64,000 bases of DNA from Clostridium cavendishii DSM 21758 (GTDB taxonomy: Bacteria; Bacillota; Clostridia; Clostridiales; Clostridiaceae), in the NCBI RefSeq assembly GCF_900141845.1, contig NZ_FQZB01000008.1:235505-299504 (forward strand). Direction: 5' to 3'. The notes under the pieces are model-generated. The model saw nothing but the letters and a program-made list of their open reading frames with translations. It did no database searches and was not told the DNA's origin. Numbering within the stretch: position 1 is the stretch's first letter; every line of letters starts with the position of its first letter. Positions 8,707 through 17,023 of this stretch are shown piece by piece. The position numbers and the translations under genes are program-made.

Positions 8707-11196
8707 TTGGATAATATAAGCTTAAAGGGCTTAACTACTAGTGAAGTTAAAAATTTAAGAAAGAAGTATGGCTTAAATGAAATCGCAAAGGTAAAAAAGC
8801 AAAGTCCTTTAATTAAATTTTTAGGTGTTTTTAAGGAACCGATGTTTTTACTTTTAATAGGAGCTGCAATTTTATATTTTATATTAGGGGAACCTAGGGA
8901 AGCATTTATAATGCTTATTTTTGTTGTTTTTGTTGCTACTATAACCTTTATTCAAGAATGGAAGACTGAAAATACTATGAATGCTTTAAAGGATTTGACT
9001 TCACCTAAAGTTTCTGTATTTAGAGATGGAAGAAAACAGACTATAAAAAGTATAGAACTTGTACCAGGAGATATAATATTTTTAAAGGAGGGAGAAAGGA
9101 TACCTGCTGATTGTATAGTGATTGAGGAAGCAAATTTTTCAGTAGATGAATCCTCACTTACAGGAGAAAGTGAGGTAGTTTATAAGGTAGCACAAGAAAA
9201 TCTAAAGGAACATACTGATTACTGGAGACGAGATTACTTATATGCAGGTACGTTAGTTAGTTTTGGCACATGTATAGCTAAGGTAGATGCTATAGGATGT
9301 GAAACAGAATATGGGAGAATAGGAAAGGCTATAGCTGAAACTAAGGAAGAAGCTACACCACTTCAAAAAAAGGTCAATTCTTTAGTAAAAAACTTAGCTA
9401 TAGCAGGCTTTATACTATGTCTTTTGGTAATAGGTTTTTCTTATATGTATATAGGAGATATTATTAAAAGCATATTGTCTGGTATTACTTTGGCTATGGC
9501 AATTATTCCAGAGGAGTTTCCTGTTGTTTTAACAGTATTTTTATCATTAGGTGCTTTTAGGCTAGCTAAAAAGAATACATTAATTAGAAGAATACCAGCT
9601 GTAGAAACTTTAGGCTCTACTACAGTGCTTTGTGTAGATAAAACAGGAACTATAACCCAAAATTCTATGATAGTTAAGGATTTATATAATGGTAGATCTT
9701 TAGATATAAATAATATAAAAGATGAGAATTTAGGAAAGCTTTTATGCTTATCTTGTGAGAGAGAGCCGTATGATCCTATGGAAAAAGCCATAGTTAACTT
9801 AGTTAAAGATAATCTTGATACAGATAAGTTTTATAATATGGAACTAGTTAAAAGCTTTGCTTTTTGTAATAAAACTAAGAGAATGGCAAATATTTTTAAA
9901 GAGGGAAACCATTATTATGTAGCAGCTAAAGGCTCTCCAGAAAACATATTGCCATTATGTGGTTTGAAACAGGATAAAGAAATATTAGAGGCTATTGATA
10001 AAATGGCTGATAAGGGTTTGAGAGTTATAGCATTAGCTTCAATAAATATAGATAATATTAAAGAAAATTTAGAGGATTATAATTTAAAGTTTAAGGGATT
10101 AGTTGGTCTTCAAGATCCACCAAGAGAAAATGTTAAGGAAGCAATAAGGGTATGCAAAATGGCTGGTGTTAGAGTAGTTATGATAACTGGTGATTACTCT
10201 AAAACTGCAAGAGCTATAGGAAATGAGATAGGACTTACTTTTAATAAGGCTATAACTGGAGAAGAAATTGATAAAATGACAGAGTGGGAGCTTTGTGATG
10301 CTGTTAAAACCTGTGATATATTTTCAAGGGTTATACCAGAGCATAAGATGAAGATAGTTAAGGCACTTAAAAAGAATGGAGAGATAGTTGCAATGACTGG
10401 AGATGGAGTGAATGATGCTCCAGCATTAAAAAATGCAGATATAGGAATTGCAATGGGTAAAAGAGGAACTGAAGTAGCTAAGGAAGCAGCTCATATGATT
10501 TTAATGGATGACAATTTTGAAACTATAGTAAATTCTATAGAAGATGGAAGAAGAGTTTTTGATAATATAAGAAAAGCTATGGTTTATATTATGATAATTC
10601 ATATTCCAATAATGGCATTAGCTCTATTTTTACCTATATTCAACTTGCCACAACTATTATTACCAGTTCATATAGTACTTTTAGAACTTATCCTAGATCC
10701 GACTTGCTCTATAGTATTTGAAGGTGGAAAGGCAGAACCTTATATAATGAAGCAGCCACCCAGGTCTCCAAATGAAGCCTTACTCACAAAAGGCTTACTT
10801 AAAAAGGTTTTACTTCAAGGGCTGACTCTTTTCTTAGCAACATTTTTACCATTTCATTATATGGTAGATTTAGGTGTAGGTATAGATTATGCAAGAAGCT
10901 TTTCGCTTATAACTTTAATAGTAGGTAATGTTTTCTTAGTTCTTACTAATAGTTCTAATACTAGATATATAAAGGATTTGCTTAGAGAAAAAGGAAATAA
11001 AGCTAGACTTTATATAAATTCTATAGCACTTATAATGGCATTTTTAATAGTTTACCTTCCTGTAGTGCAAGATATTTTTAAAACTACTGCTTTATCTTTA
11101 AGTAGTGCTTTAGTAGCTTTTATTTTAGGAGTTATTTCTACTAGCTGGTGGGAGGTAGTTAAGATTACTAAAAATTCAAAAGTAATTCGAGAATAA
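8707..11196 (+). CDS. Cation-translocating P-type ATPase
   Basis: 829 residues, a complete P2-type ion pump. Seen: N-terminal cation-ATPase domain (GLTTSEVKNLRKKYGLNEI), actuator loop TGES (residues 152-155), phosphorylation motif DKTGT (Asp311), hinge GDGVNDAP (565-572), and about ten membrane helices. Helix 4 reads PEEFP where Ca2+ pumps have PEGLP, and helix 6 reads LELILDPTCS, a pattern of an uncharacterised bacterial subgroup. So cation transport is clear, but calcium versus another ion is not. The TTG start is led by GAGGTG at ideal spacing. Apparently monocistronic. Confidence 0.9.
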   Translation: MDNISLKGLTTSEVKNLRKKYGLNEIAKVKKQSPLIKFLGVFKEPMFLLLIGAAILYFILGEPREAFIMLIFVVFVATITFIQEWKTENTMNALKDLTSPKVSVFRDGRKQTIKSIELVPGDIIFLKEGERIPADCIVIEEANFSVDESSLTGESEVVYKVAQENLKEHTDYWRRDYLYAGTLVSFGTCIAKVDAIGCETEYGRIGKAIAETKEEATPLQKKVNSLVKNLAIAGFILCLLVIGFSYMYIGDIIKSILSGITLAMAIIPEEFPVVLTVFLSLGAFRLAKKNTLIRRIPAVETLGSTTVLCVDKTGTITQNSMIVKDLYNGRSLDINNIKDENLGKLLCLSCEREPYDPMEKAIVNLVKDNLDTDKFYNMELVKSFAFCNKTKRMANIFKEGNHYYVAAKGSPENILPLCGLKQDKEILEAIDKMADKGLRVIALASINIDNIKENLEDYNLKFKGLVGLQDPPRENVKEAIRVCKMAGVRVVMITGDYSKTARAIGNEIGLTFNKAITGEEIDKMTEWELCDAVKTCDIFSRVIPEHKMKIVKALKKNGEIVAMTGDGVNDAPALKNADIGIAMGKRGTEVAKEAAHMILMDDNFETIVNSIEDGRRVFDNIRKAMVYIMIIHIPIMALALFLPIFNLPQLLLPVHIVLLELILDPTCSIVFEGGKAEPYIMKQPPRSPNEALLTKGLLKKVLLQGLTLFLATFLPFHYMVDLGVGIDYARSFSLITLIVGNVFLVLTNSSNTRYIKDLLREKGNKARLYINSIALIMAFLIVYLPVVQDIFKTTALSLSSALVAFILGVISTSWWEVVKITKNSKVIRE

Positions 11197-11396
11197 TTTT
11201 AAAGTAAATATTTTTAAGGGAGCTAAATAGTTCCCTTAATTTAATATTATCATCTATCTTTCAATAATTGATGATGTCTAATGAGTTAGAATTTATCTTT
11301 TCATTTCAAAATATAAACTTAAGATTTAATTAATGATTTATATATTTGATATATAATATAATGGAATATATAGATGCATTAAAAAGGAGTAAATTT

Positions 11397-11699
11397 ATGG
11401 AGAGTGAAAAAAGGCGTGAAAGATTGGCTAATATATTTGGAGGTATATCAGTTCTAATAGCTATTATCATATTTCTACCAATACTTAATTGGTATTTTCA
11501 AATAACACCATTTCAAAAATTGCAAGGATTACCATTATTGGCTGCTCCAGTTATAAGTCCAATAGGAATTTTGTTTGGGGCATTATCAGTAAATAAAGAA
11601 GATAATAAATTAGGTAAGGTTGGAGTTACAGCAAATATAGTATTATTTATATTACCATTTGCATATTGGTTTATAGGTGGATTTATTTTTGGAGTATAG
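11397..11699 (+). CDS. Small three-helix membrane protein
   Basis: 100 residues: a short charged start (MESEKRRERLANI) then three hydrophobic segments, near residues 10-33, 40-62 and 74-99. ATG at 11397 follows AAAAAGGAG with good spacing; an upstream in-frame start at 11346 lacks a site. I do not recognise the family. Monocistronic, ending before a bidirectional terminator. Confidence 0.7.
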   Translation: MESEKRRERLANIFGGISVLIAIIIFLPILNWYFQITPFQKLQGLPLLAAPVISPIGILFGALSVNKEDNKLGKVGVTANIVLFILPFAYWFIGGFIFGV

Positions 11700-11752
11700 T
11701 TTCATAAAAATGTAGAAAAATTTTCATTGTACTTAGTTTAGATACACTAAAA

Positions 11753-11796
11753 GCTATGTATAAAATAGAAACTAATTTTATACATAGCCATATTTT
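11753..11796. terminator. Bidirectional intrinsic terminator
   Basis: 14-bp perfect stem (11753-11766 with 11775-11788), 8-base loop, then T-rich DNA. It separates the convergent membrane-protein and anti-sigma genes. Confidence 0.85.
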
Positions 11797-13181
11797 TATT
11801 TAACTATTAATGGATCTCCAGCTTTATATGCGACAGAAGGGTAACTTCTAGAGAAAAAGTATTCTTTATCAGGCTTAGCTTTTTGTTCTATATAATAGCC
11901 GTTTTTTCTATTTTCATCTTTTACTATAATAGTTGTAGAATTGTTATATTCTTCAGGCATAGGATTTTTATAGTGACTATAAATTCTAGCAAGACTTAGT
12001 TCGCCTAAAGTTTTATCACCTGCATCGTAGTATACTCTAATTTTGTCAGCAGTATGTTCAATTTTATAAATTTCACCATAAGCACCAGAGATATTTGTTA
12101 TTTTCAAAGGTTCTTTTAAATTTGTTTTTAAAGCAATTTCATACTTATTATCACTAGTTTGAACTTCTTTTGAAAAATCAGCTCTATTTATAGGAATAAC
12201 CTTTATACTTGTAGTTTTATTAAGGACATCGTAAGTTAATGCTGGGAAAAAGGAGTAAGCACCATCACTACCAGCTCCAAAGTTAGAATCAAGATAGATT
12301 TTACCATCTACTTCTATAGCTAAACTGCCTTGGTCATATGGCTCATGTCCAAATTCATCAAATTTAAGAAAAGTTCCAAGTAAAGAAGAACTTATTTCAC
12401 TGATAGTAGTTTCAGTTTTACCTACAGTAACTTTTTTATTAACTTTAAGATTCAAGGTTTTATTAAAGGATTTCGAAAAATCAGCTTTAAAATTAAAATT
12501 AACATTTACTGGGGCTATACCTTCTATTCCATAGCTATGAATATTTATCGTAACATTTCCTCTTTTGTTAAATTTACCATAAGGTATATCTTCAGAGAAA
12601 ACATATACTGCATTATAATCATCTATATATTCTATATTACTACTTCCAGAACCATCCTTTGCAACTTTAAATGAAAAACCAACAGAAGGCATAAGATTCT
12701 TAACAATAGATTTTTCAGCATCTTTATCAAAAGGTTTATTTAAAGAAGTTACTTTAACAGCTACAAGCATTTTATTTGGAGTACCTATTAGTTTTTCAAT
12801 AGTAAATCTATAACCATTATCTTCTTTAGATTGTCCAATAAACTCAGAATAATCTTTATAATCTCTATAGTATCCAAGCTTTTCATAAATGTTTTGAAAT
12901 ACTTCTATATTTTCGGCAAAAGCAGGTTTAGATAAGAATGCACAAGAAGCTCCTAAAAAAGTGACCAATGCAAAGCTTGCTGCTATTTTTTTTGAATGTT
13001 TTTTAAAAAAGTTAATTTTTTTAGTTTTAATATTATCTTCTTGATGATTATTAATCTTAACTAATATAGTTTTTTCCATAGTTTTAAGTTCCAAATCATT
13101 AAGTTCTATATTAATATCTTTAAAATCATCTTCTTTTAAATTTACCCCATTTGTTATATCCATAATTTTTTCAAAATCCAT
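11796..13181 (-). CDS. DUF4179 anti-sigma factor (module 2, complete)
   Basis: 461 residues. Cytoplasmic N-terminal part with repeated acidic and basic helices (1-60), one membrane helix (about 66-86, ending SKPAFA), then a 370-residue extracellular portion starting with the DUF4179 core (YEKLGYYRDYKDYSEFIGQ ... FTIEKLIGTPNKMLVAVKV) and a beta-rich C-terminal domain. It binds the sigma factor encoded directly upstream, by family and gene pairing; the ATG lies immediately after the sigma stop. The first 150 residues align with the partial protein at 1-505, marking a module duplication. Inducing signal unknown. Confidence 0.87.
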   Translation of the reverse strand: MDFEKIMDITNGVNLKEDDFKDINIELNDLELKTMEKTILVKINNHQEDNIKTKKINFFKKHSKKIAASFALVTFLGASCAFLSKPAFAENIEVFQNIYEKLGYYRDYKDYSEFIGQSKEDNGYRFTIEKLIGTPNKMLVAVKVTSLNKPFDKDAEKSIVKNLMPSVGFSFKVAKDGSGSSNIEYIDDYNAVYVFSEDIPYGKFNKRGNVTINIHSYGIEGIAPVNVNFNFKADFSKSFNKTLNLKVNKKVTVGKTETTISEISSSLLGTFLKFDEFGHEPYDQGSLAIEVDGKIYLDSNFGAGSDGAYSFFPALTYDVLNKTTSIKVIPINRADFSKEVQTSDNKYEIALKTNLKEPLKITNISGAYGEIYKIEHTADKIRVYYDAGDKTLGELSLARIYSHYKNPMPEEYNNSTTIIVKDENRKNGYYIEQKAKPDKEYFFSRSYPSVAYKAGDPLIVK

Positions 13182-13727
13182 TTAAATAACCTCCTCTCTA
13201 AATAAAACCCCTAATTTCTTTTTGCCCCTAAGAATTCTGTTTGAAATAGTTGAAACAGTAAGATTCATAGAGGTAGCAATATCTTTTATGGTTTGATCCA
13301 AGAAGAAGCGTCTTAAAAAAATCTCTCTATTTATAGGTTCCATAGAATTTATCTCTTCCAAAATCTTATCTTTAAATTCTTTATCCTCTATTTGTGTTTC
13401 TATATTGTCTAGGCTACTTTTAGTAATAGCTTCTTCTAAAGGCAAGTTAGAATTTTTTTTAGAATTCTTTCTAAATTCATCAATAGCTATTCTTCTAGTG
13501 ATAACTATTATCCAAGTCGTAAATTTACCATTTTCTCCTTTAAAACTGTCTATGTTATCCCATATCCTAAGAAAAGCATCATTTACACATTCCATGCTAG
13601 TTTCTTTATCTTCTAATACCGAATAAGAAACTTTCATAAGGATGTTTCCATATTTTTTAATTAAGTAAGCTAAAGCATCTTTATTATGTTTTTTTAATTC
13701 AGATACTAGATTTTCATCGTTTATCAT
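13182..13727 (-). CDS. ECF RNA polymerase sigma factor (module 2)
   Basis: 181 residues with region 2 (DALAYLIKKYGNILMKVSYSVLED ... FTTWIIVITRRIAIDEFRK) and region 4 (REIFLRRFFLDQTIKDIATSMNLTVSTISNRILRGKKKLG). About as long as, and very similar to, the factor at 507-1052. ATG preceded by GGGGGAAATTT. Upstream elements at 13768-13807 match those of the paralog, so the two modules may recognise overlapping promoters and cross-talk. Confidence 0.88.
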   Translation of the reverse strand: MINDENLVSELKKHNKDALAYLIKKYGNILMKVSYSVLEDKETSMECVNDAFLRIWDNIDSFKGENGKFTTWIIVITRRIAIDEFRKNSKKNSNLPLEEAITKSSLDNIETQIEDKEFKDKILEEINSMEPINREIFLRRFFLDQTIKDIATSMNLTVSTISNRILRGKKKLGVLFREEVI

Positions 13728-13767
13728 AAATTTCCCCCATTTTTTATAAGTGCACTTTATTATTTGG

Positions 13768-13807
13768 TTTTCATATATAGATACGGAGATTTTAAATAAA
13801 ATCTCTC
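13768..13807 (-). promoter_or_regulatory. Candidate autoregulatory ECF promoter of module 2
   Basis: On the minus strand GAGAGAT (13807-13801), 15 bases, CGTA (13785-13782), then TATATATGAAA. The same element order is seen at 1077-1112. Confidence 0.45.
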
Positions 13808-13860
13808 ATATAAAGAATATTTATTTTAAGGTTATGTCTTGAACTAATGTTTACAAACAG

Positions 13861-13892
13861 TAAAACGGACAAGATTAGACTTGCCCGTTTTA
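13861..13892. terminator. Intrinsic terminator-like hairpin
   Basis: 13-bp stem with one A/C mismatch (13861-13873 with 13880-13892), six-base loop. It precedes the end of the minus-strand acetyltransferase gene at 13935, so it should terminate that transcript. Confidence 0.7.
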
Positions 13893-13934
13893 CCTTATAT
13901 AAATTTGTATATAATTGTTTATGTAAATGGGAGG

Positions 13935-14375
13935 TTATAGTTTTTTGCCCATAAAAATCAAATCACTATACGATTCAAGTCCTTGCTTATGATAAAAATG
14001 TTCTGTATGTTCTCCTCTTGAGGTAAGCAAGATAATTTCTTTTACACCCATATTTTTTAATCTTGCTTCAAATTCTTTAAAAATTATAGAGCCTACACCA
14101 TGCCCTCTCATAGTATTTCTTACACAAAATTCTTTTATATTGAATATTATACCATCAAAATATTGCTCCATGTTTCCTAAAATAATTCCACATAGTTCAT
14201 CATTTTGATAAGCACAAAGCCCATAAAAATCTTCAACAGTTATCATCTGGTGCAGTCGCTTTGTAGCAGTTGTAATTGTCCAACTATCATTCCAAGGTGG
14301 AGAATTAAAAGTTTCTATGTACATTCCTACCATTTCATCAATATTTTCTAATGTAATTTTTTTGTATTTTAACAT
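13935..14375 (-). CDS. GNAT-family N-acetyltransferase
   Basis: 146 residues with the GNAT fold: N-terminal strand-helix MLKYKKITLENIDEMVGMYIETF, and the acetyl-CoA motif A region VRNTMRGHGVGSIIFKEFEARL (RGHGVG is the pyrophosphate-binding loop), then GVKEIILLTSRGEHTEHFYHKQGLE. Substrate unknown. ATG at 14375 sits 5 bases after GGAGGT, which rules out the in-frame start four codons upstream. Stands alone. Confidence 0.87.
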   Translation of the reverse strand: MLKYKKITLENIDEMVGMYIETFNSPPWNDSWTITTATKRLHQMITVEDFYGLCAYQNDELCGIILGNMEQYFDGIIFNIKEFCVRNTMRGHGVGSIIFKEFEARLKNMGVKEIILLTSRGEHTEHFYHKQGLESYSDLIFMGKKL

Positions 14376-14761
14376 ATGTACCTCCATATATTTCCTGATT
14401 ATATATTAGTTAAATAGAAAATTACATAACTTAAGAGTTTCTTATAAGTAGTTTATCATAAATATATATAAATAAAAATTATTTAATTCTTATAACAGTG
14501 GTTTTAGTTTAGAATTTATTCTAGAATAAAATTAGAATACCTTCATTAAGCAAAGGATTGTTATTTATAGTTTTCATAGCTTAGATATGAAGAGTAAATT
14601 TTTTGTTACATATACAAAGAGTATATAAATAGTAAAAAAATAAGACCTACGGCAAATTCTGGGTCTTTAAGCTTTTAGGTTTCGTATATATTTAATATTT
14701 TAGGCTAATAATAATTATATAATCATATTGATTTAGAGAATCTCTATGATATAATATAATT
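14376..14761. other. Intergenic region without a gene
   Basis: AT-rich, no supported coding sequence. A small hairpin (AAGACC/GGTCTT near 14643-14668) and the promoter at 14728-14755 are the only structures seen. Confidence 0.5.
14728..14755 (+). promoter_or_regulatory. Sigma-A type promoter for a candidate small RNA
   Basis: TTGATT (14728-14733), 16-base spacer, perfect TATAAT (14750-14755). No coding sequence follows on this strand before the terminator at 14821-14859. Confidence 0.6.
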
Positions 14762-14859
14762 AATAAAGGGATGGCTGAACGAAAGTTGGCTAACTAAATG
14801 TTATAGGTTATTTATGTGATAGATAATTAGAGGTGGTAACTCTAATTATCTTTTTCTTT
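14762..14859 (+). ncRNA. Candidate small RNA convergent with a small membrane-protein gene
   Basis: About 98 bases between a good promoter and a strong terminator, with no reading frame. The 5' part can fold as GCUGAAC-GAAA-GUUGGC, a GNRA-capped hairpin. Its 3' end overlaps the 3' end of the opposite-strand 54-residue gene, sharing the bidirectional terminator. Convergent toxin/antitoxin RNA pairs look like this, but a role is unproven. Confidence 0.45.
14821..14859. terminator. Shared bidirectional terminator
   Basis: 12-bp perfect stem (14821-14832 with 14840-14851), 7-base loop GTGGTAA, then TTTTCTTT. It serves the candidate small RNA and contains the stop of the opposite gene. Confidence 0.85.
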
Positions 14860-15006
14860 ATCTAAAGTTATACAAACTTCACTGTCAGCTTTTTTACCTT
14901 TAATGCCCAGTTTAGCATTAGAAGAAAAAACAAATACTATAGTTAAGCCATATAACACAATCACAGTTATACATATAAATAATATTATAATTGTACTTTC
15001 AGACAT
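14842..15006 (-). CDS. Small single-span membrane protein (54 residues)
   Basis: ATG at 15006 follows a strong AGAAAGGAGAAGG site. The protein begins MSESTIIILFICITVIVLYG, one hydrophobic helix to about residue 29, then a charged tail rich in Lys and Asp (GIKGKKADSE, ending LDKEKDN). The stop lies in the terminator shared with the convergent candidate RNA. A short helix plus charged tail is the general form of type I toxins, but it does not match a family I know, so a toxin role is only a hypothesis. It could equally be a small regulatory membrane peptide. Confidence 0.6.
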   Translation of the reverse strand: MSESTIIILFICITVIVLYGLTIVFVFSSNAKLGIKGKKADSEVCITLDKEKDN

Positions 15007-15216
15007 AAATTACCTTCTCCTTTCTAAGCCTTGATTACTTTCGTTCAGCATATTTTAAGAAAGGAGATTCTAACATTTACCCTTTATATATATAGTTTAC
15101 CATAAAAATACATAAAATAAACTTATAATATGAATTTATTTCTAGCACATAGGGTGAAGGAGACTAACTTTTGGTGAATTAAAGTGAGAGTTAATCCCAT
15201 TCACTTGCTTTTTGTA

Positions 15217-15819
15217 CTAGTTTTCAACTTCTAGATTATTTAATACTTCATCTAGAATTTTTTGAACAAATTCTGATTTACCCATACCAGTTAATTTTGA
15301 AAATTTGTCTATTTTAGCTATAGTTTCTGGTCTTAAGTAATAGGTTATTCTCTTAGGAGCCTCAAATTTTTCTACCTTTTTTATAACTATTTTATTTATG
15401 TTAATATCAGCAACTACAGTTTCTTTTGCAGAAGTATATCTTGAAGATTTGTAAAGTTCTTCTTGAGAAGCTTTATTAACATCAAAGGTTTCATTAATAT
15501 CAGATGATTTATTAACATCTATTAAGCTTTCTATCATAGATTTACTTTCATCTATATTATCTGTACGGGATTCATTAGTTTCAGTTATATAAGGTGTTTC
15601 TTTAGGTTCATACTTTGGGTACATATCATTTTCTGTACTAGTATTAACATCTTTATTATATATAGTAGCCTCATCTTGTCTTTCATTTAAAGGTGTTACC
15701 TTAGGGCTATCTTCAGATTTTTCTATGATTTTTTCAGCCAGTTCTCTTTTCTTCATCATTTGCATCTTTAGATTTTCAAAGTTATCGCTTATACTGCCCT
15801 TTGGTTTATTTTTAGCCAA
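15217..15819 (-). CDS. Ribbon-helix-helix partner of ParA
   Basis: 200 residues. A long, polar, probably disordered N-terminal part (1-145) precedes a C-terminal ribbon-helix-helix DNA-binding domain (RITYYLRPETIAKIDKFSKL, then GMGKSEFVQKILDEVL). This is the architecture of a centromere-binding protein in ParA-driven partition systems. TTG start overlaps the parA-like gene by 8 bases, so they are co-translated. It lacks the ParB/Spo0J nuclease-fold domain, so this is not the usual chromosomal parAB. Confidence 0.75.
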   Translation of the reverse strand: MAKNKPKGSISDNFENLKMQMMKKRELAEKIIEKSEDSPKVTPLNERQDEATIYNKDVNTSTENDMYPKYEPKETPYITETNESRTDNIDESKSMIESLIDVNKSSDINETFDVNKASQEELYKSSRYTSAKETVVADININKIVIKKVEKFEAPKRITYYLRPETIAKIDKFSKLTGMGKSEFVQKILDEVLNNLEVEN

Positions 15820-16567
15820 TCTTTTTCACCAGCCTTTCAAGCACATTAAAGAATTGAGTAGCTGCTTCTTCATCATATTCAAAAACAGTCTTACCCATTT
15901 TACCTGCTTCAGTAATTTTTACTCTTCTATTTATAGGTGGAGTTATTATATCTTCCTTATCGTTAAAGAATTCTTGTAAGAATTCTAGGTTTTCTTTAGC
16001 ATCTTTTGTTCTTTGGTCGTACATATTTGGAATTATAAGAGTGATTTTATCTGGTGATAATCTTAAATCTGCAAGATATTCATATATACTTCCACAAGCT
16101 CTAACAGATGCAGCTTCAACTTGTACTGGCATTATTATGTCATCTACGTAGCAAAGAACAGCATCATTTATTCTAGTTCTTTGAGGACCACAATCTATTA
16201 TAACGAAGTCATAGTCCATATTTTCTAAATCACTTAGTTTTTCGTTTAAGACTAAATCTATTCTAGATTCTCTGTAAAATTCTGCATTTATTTCTTCTAT
16301 ATGAGAGTTTGGTAAAAGATCTAGATTTTCTCTAGCCTCTATTATACAATCCTCGAGTTTAATGTTAGAACGCTTGTCTACTAAATCATAAAAAGTTTTA
16401 TTGTAATCGGCCTCTGTTATTCCTAAAAATAAAGATGAATCATTTTGTCCATCAAGGTCAACTAAAATAACCTTATAACCAAGTTTAGATAAGCCGTGAG
16501 AAATTTGCACTGCTACTGTACTTTTACCAACGCCACCCTTATTATTTAATATAGCTATCTTCTTCAT
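15812..16567 (-). CDS. ParA-family ATPase
   Basis: 251 residues. Deviant Walker A KGGVGKST (10-17, with signature Lys at 10), Walker A' VDLDGQNDSSLFLG (about 37-50) and Walker B DFVIIDCGPQ are all visible. ParA proteins bind DNA non-specifically with ATP and move cargo or DNA with a partner protein. ATG follows GGGGGAAAAGCTAA. Second gene of a three-gene operon with the protein at 16542 and the RHH protein at 15217. Confidence 0.9.
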   Translation of the reverse strand: MKKIAILNNKGGVGKSTVAVQISHGLSKLGYKVILVDLDGQNDSSLFLGITEADYNKTFYDLVDKRSNIKLEDCIIEARENLDLLPNSHIEEINAEFYRESRIDLVLNEKLSDLENMDYDFVIIDCGPQRTRINDAVLCYVDDIIMPVQVEAASVRACGSIYEYLADLRLSPDKITLIIPNMYDQRTKDAKENLEFLQEFFNDKEDIITPPINRRVKITEAGKMGKTVFEYDEEAATQFFNVLERLVKKIG

Positions 16568-16823
16568 TTAGCTTTTCCCCCTTTTTTAATAATATTTGCT
16601 TTAGTACGTTAAGTCTAGTTTTTCCTAAAACCTGTTTTGGCTTTTTTGCTATTTCAGTTCCACTATAGAACTTATCTTTATTTGCAGCAATAACCGAGGT
16701 TATGGTTTCTTCTAACTCTTCATCATGAACTCTATTTTCAAAATATAAATCTATATAATCGCGTAATGCATAGCTTAACTCAAGTTGATTCTTATAATAA
16801 AGCCTTATGTCATTTCTTGTCAT
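16542..16823 (-). CDS. Small helical protein, TIGR04540-like
   Basis: 93 residues, mostly helical, with KNQLELSYALRDYIDLYFE at the start and KQVLGKTRLNVLKQIL in the C-terminal half, which I associate with the uncharacterised clostridial family TIGR04540. The start is ATG behind AAAGGAGG. First gene of the ParA operon, overlapping parA by 26 bases. Function unknown; position suggests a regulator or accessory of the partition genes. Confidence 0.65.
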   Translation of the reverse strand: MTRNDIRLYYKNQLELSYALRDYIDLYFENRVHDEELEETITSVIAANKDKFYSGTEIAKKPKQVLGKTRLNVLKQILLKKGEKLNEEDSYIK

Positions 16824-16835
16824 TTTTTAACCTCC

Positions 16836-16889
16836 TTTTACACTACTTTAATATAATTTTTAACTAGTCTTTGTATTTATTTTACACTA
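16836..16889. repeat. Direct repeat TTTTACACTA upstream of the ParA operon
   Basis: Ten-base copies at 16836-16845 and 16880-16889, both between the operon start and its likely promoter region. They could be operator or centromere sites for the ribbon-helix-helix protein. Only two copies were seen. Confidence 0.4.
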
Positions 16890-16937
16890 ATATTAACTCA
16901 GTTTCAAACTAAATTTATCATAAAGAGTTTCATATCA

Positions 16938-16966
16938 TTTACATTGTTTTGTGATTATACTATAAT
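16938..16966 (+). promoter_or_regulatory. Sigma-A promoter for the repeat-protein gene
   Basis: TTTACA (16938-16943), 17-base spacer, TATAAT (16961-16966), 58 bases before the ATG at 17024. Confidence 0.65.
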
Positions 16967-17023
16967 TTTAATATAAGGGTAGTTTCTTGATTATTTTACA
17001 TTATTTAAAAGTAGGAGGAATTC

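Larger units (their letters stand above)
14773..15049. repeat. 13-bp inverted repeats flanking the small-gene locus
   Basis: GCTGAACGAAAGT at 14773-14785 is repeated in perfect inverted orientation at 15037-15049. Because the two transcription units converge, both RNAs carry the same sequence near their 5' ends. Confidence 0.7.

Noticed and set aside
14773..14785. GAACGAAAGU hairpin as a c-di-GMP riboswitch
   Set aside because: The conserved GCACAGGGCAAACC and GCAAAGCC blocks of GEMM RNAs are absent.
15725..15979. 84-residue plus-strand frame
   Set aside because: Antisense to the ParA operon genes, no recognisable motif.
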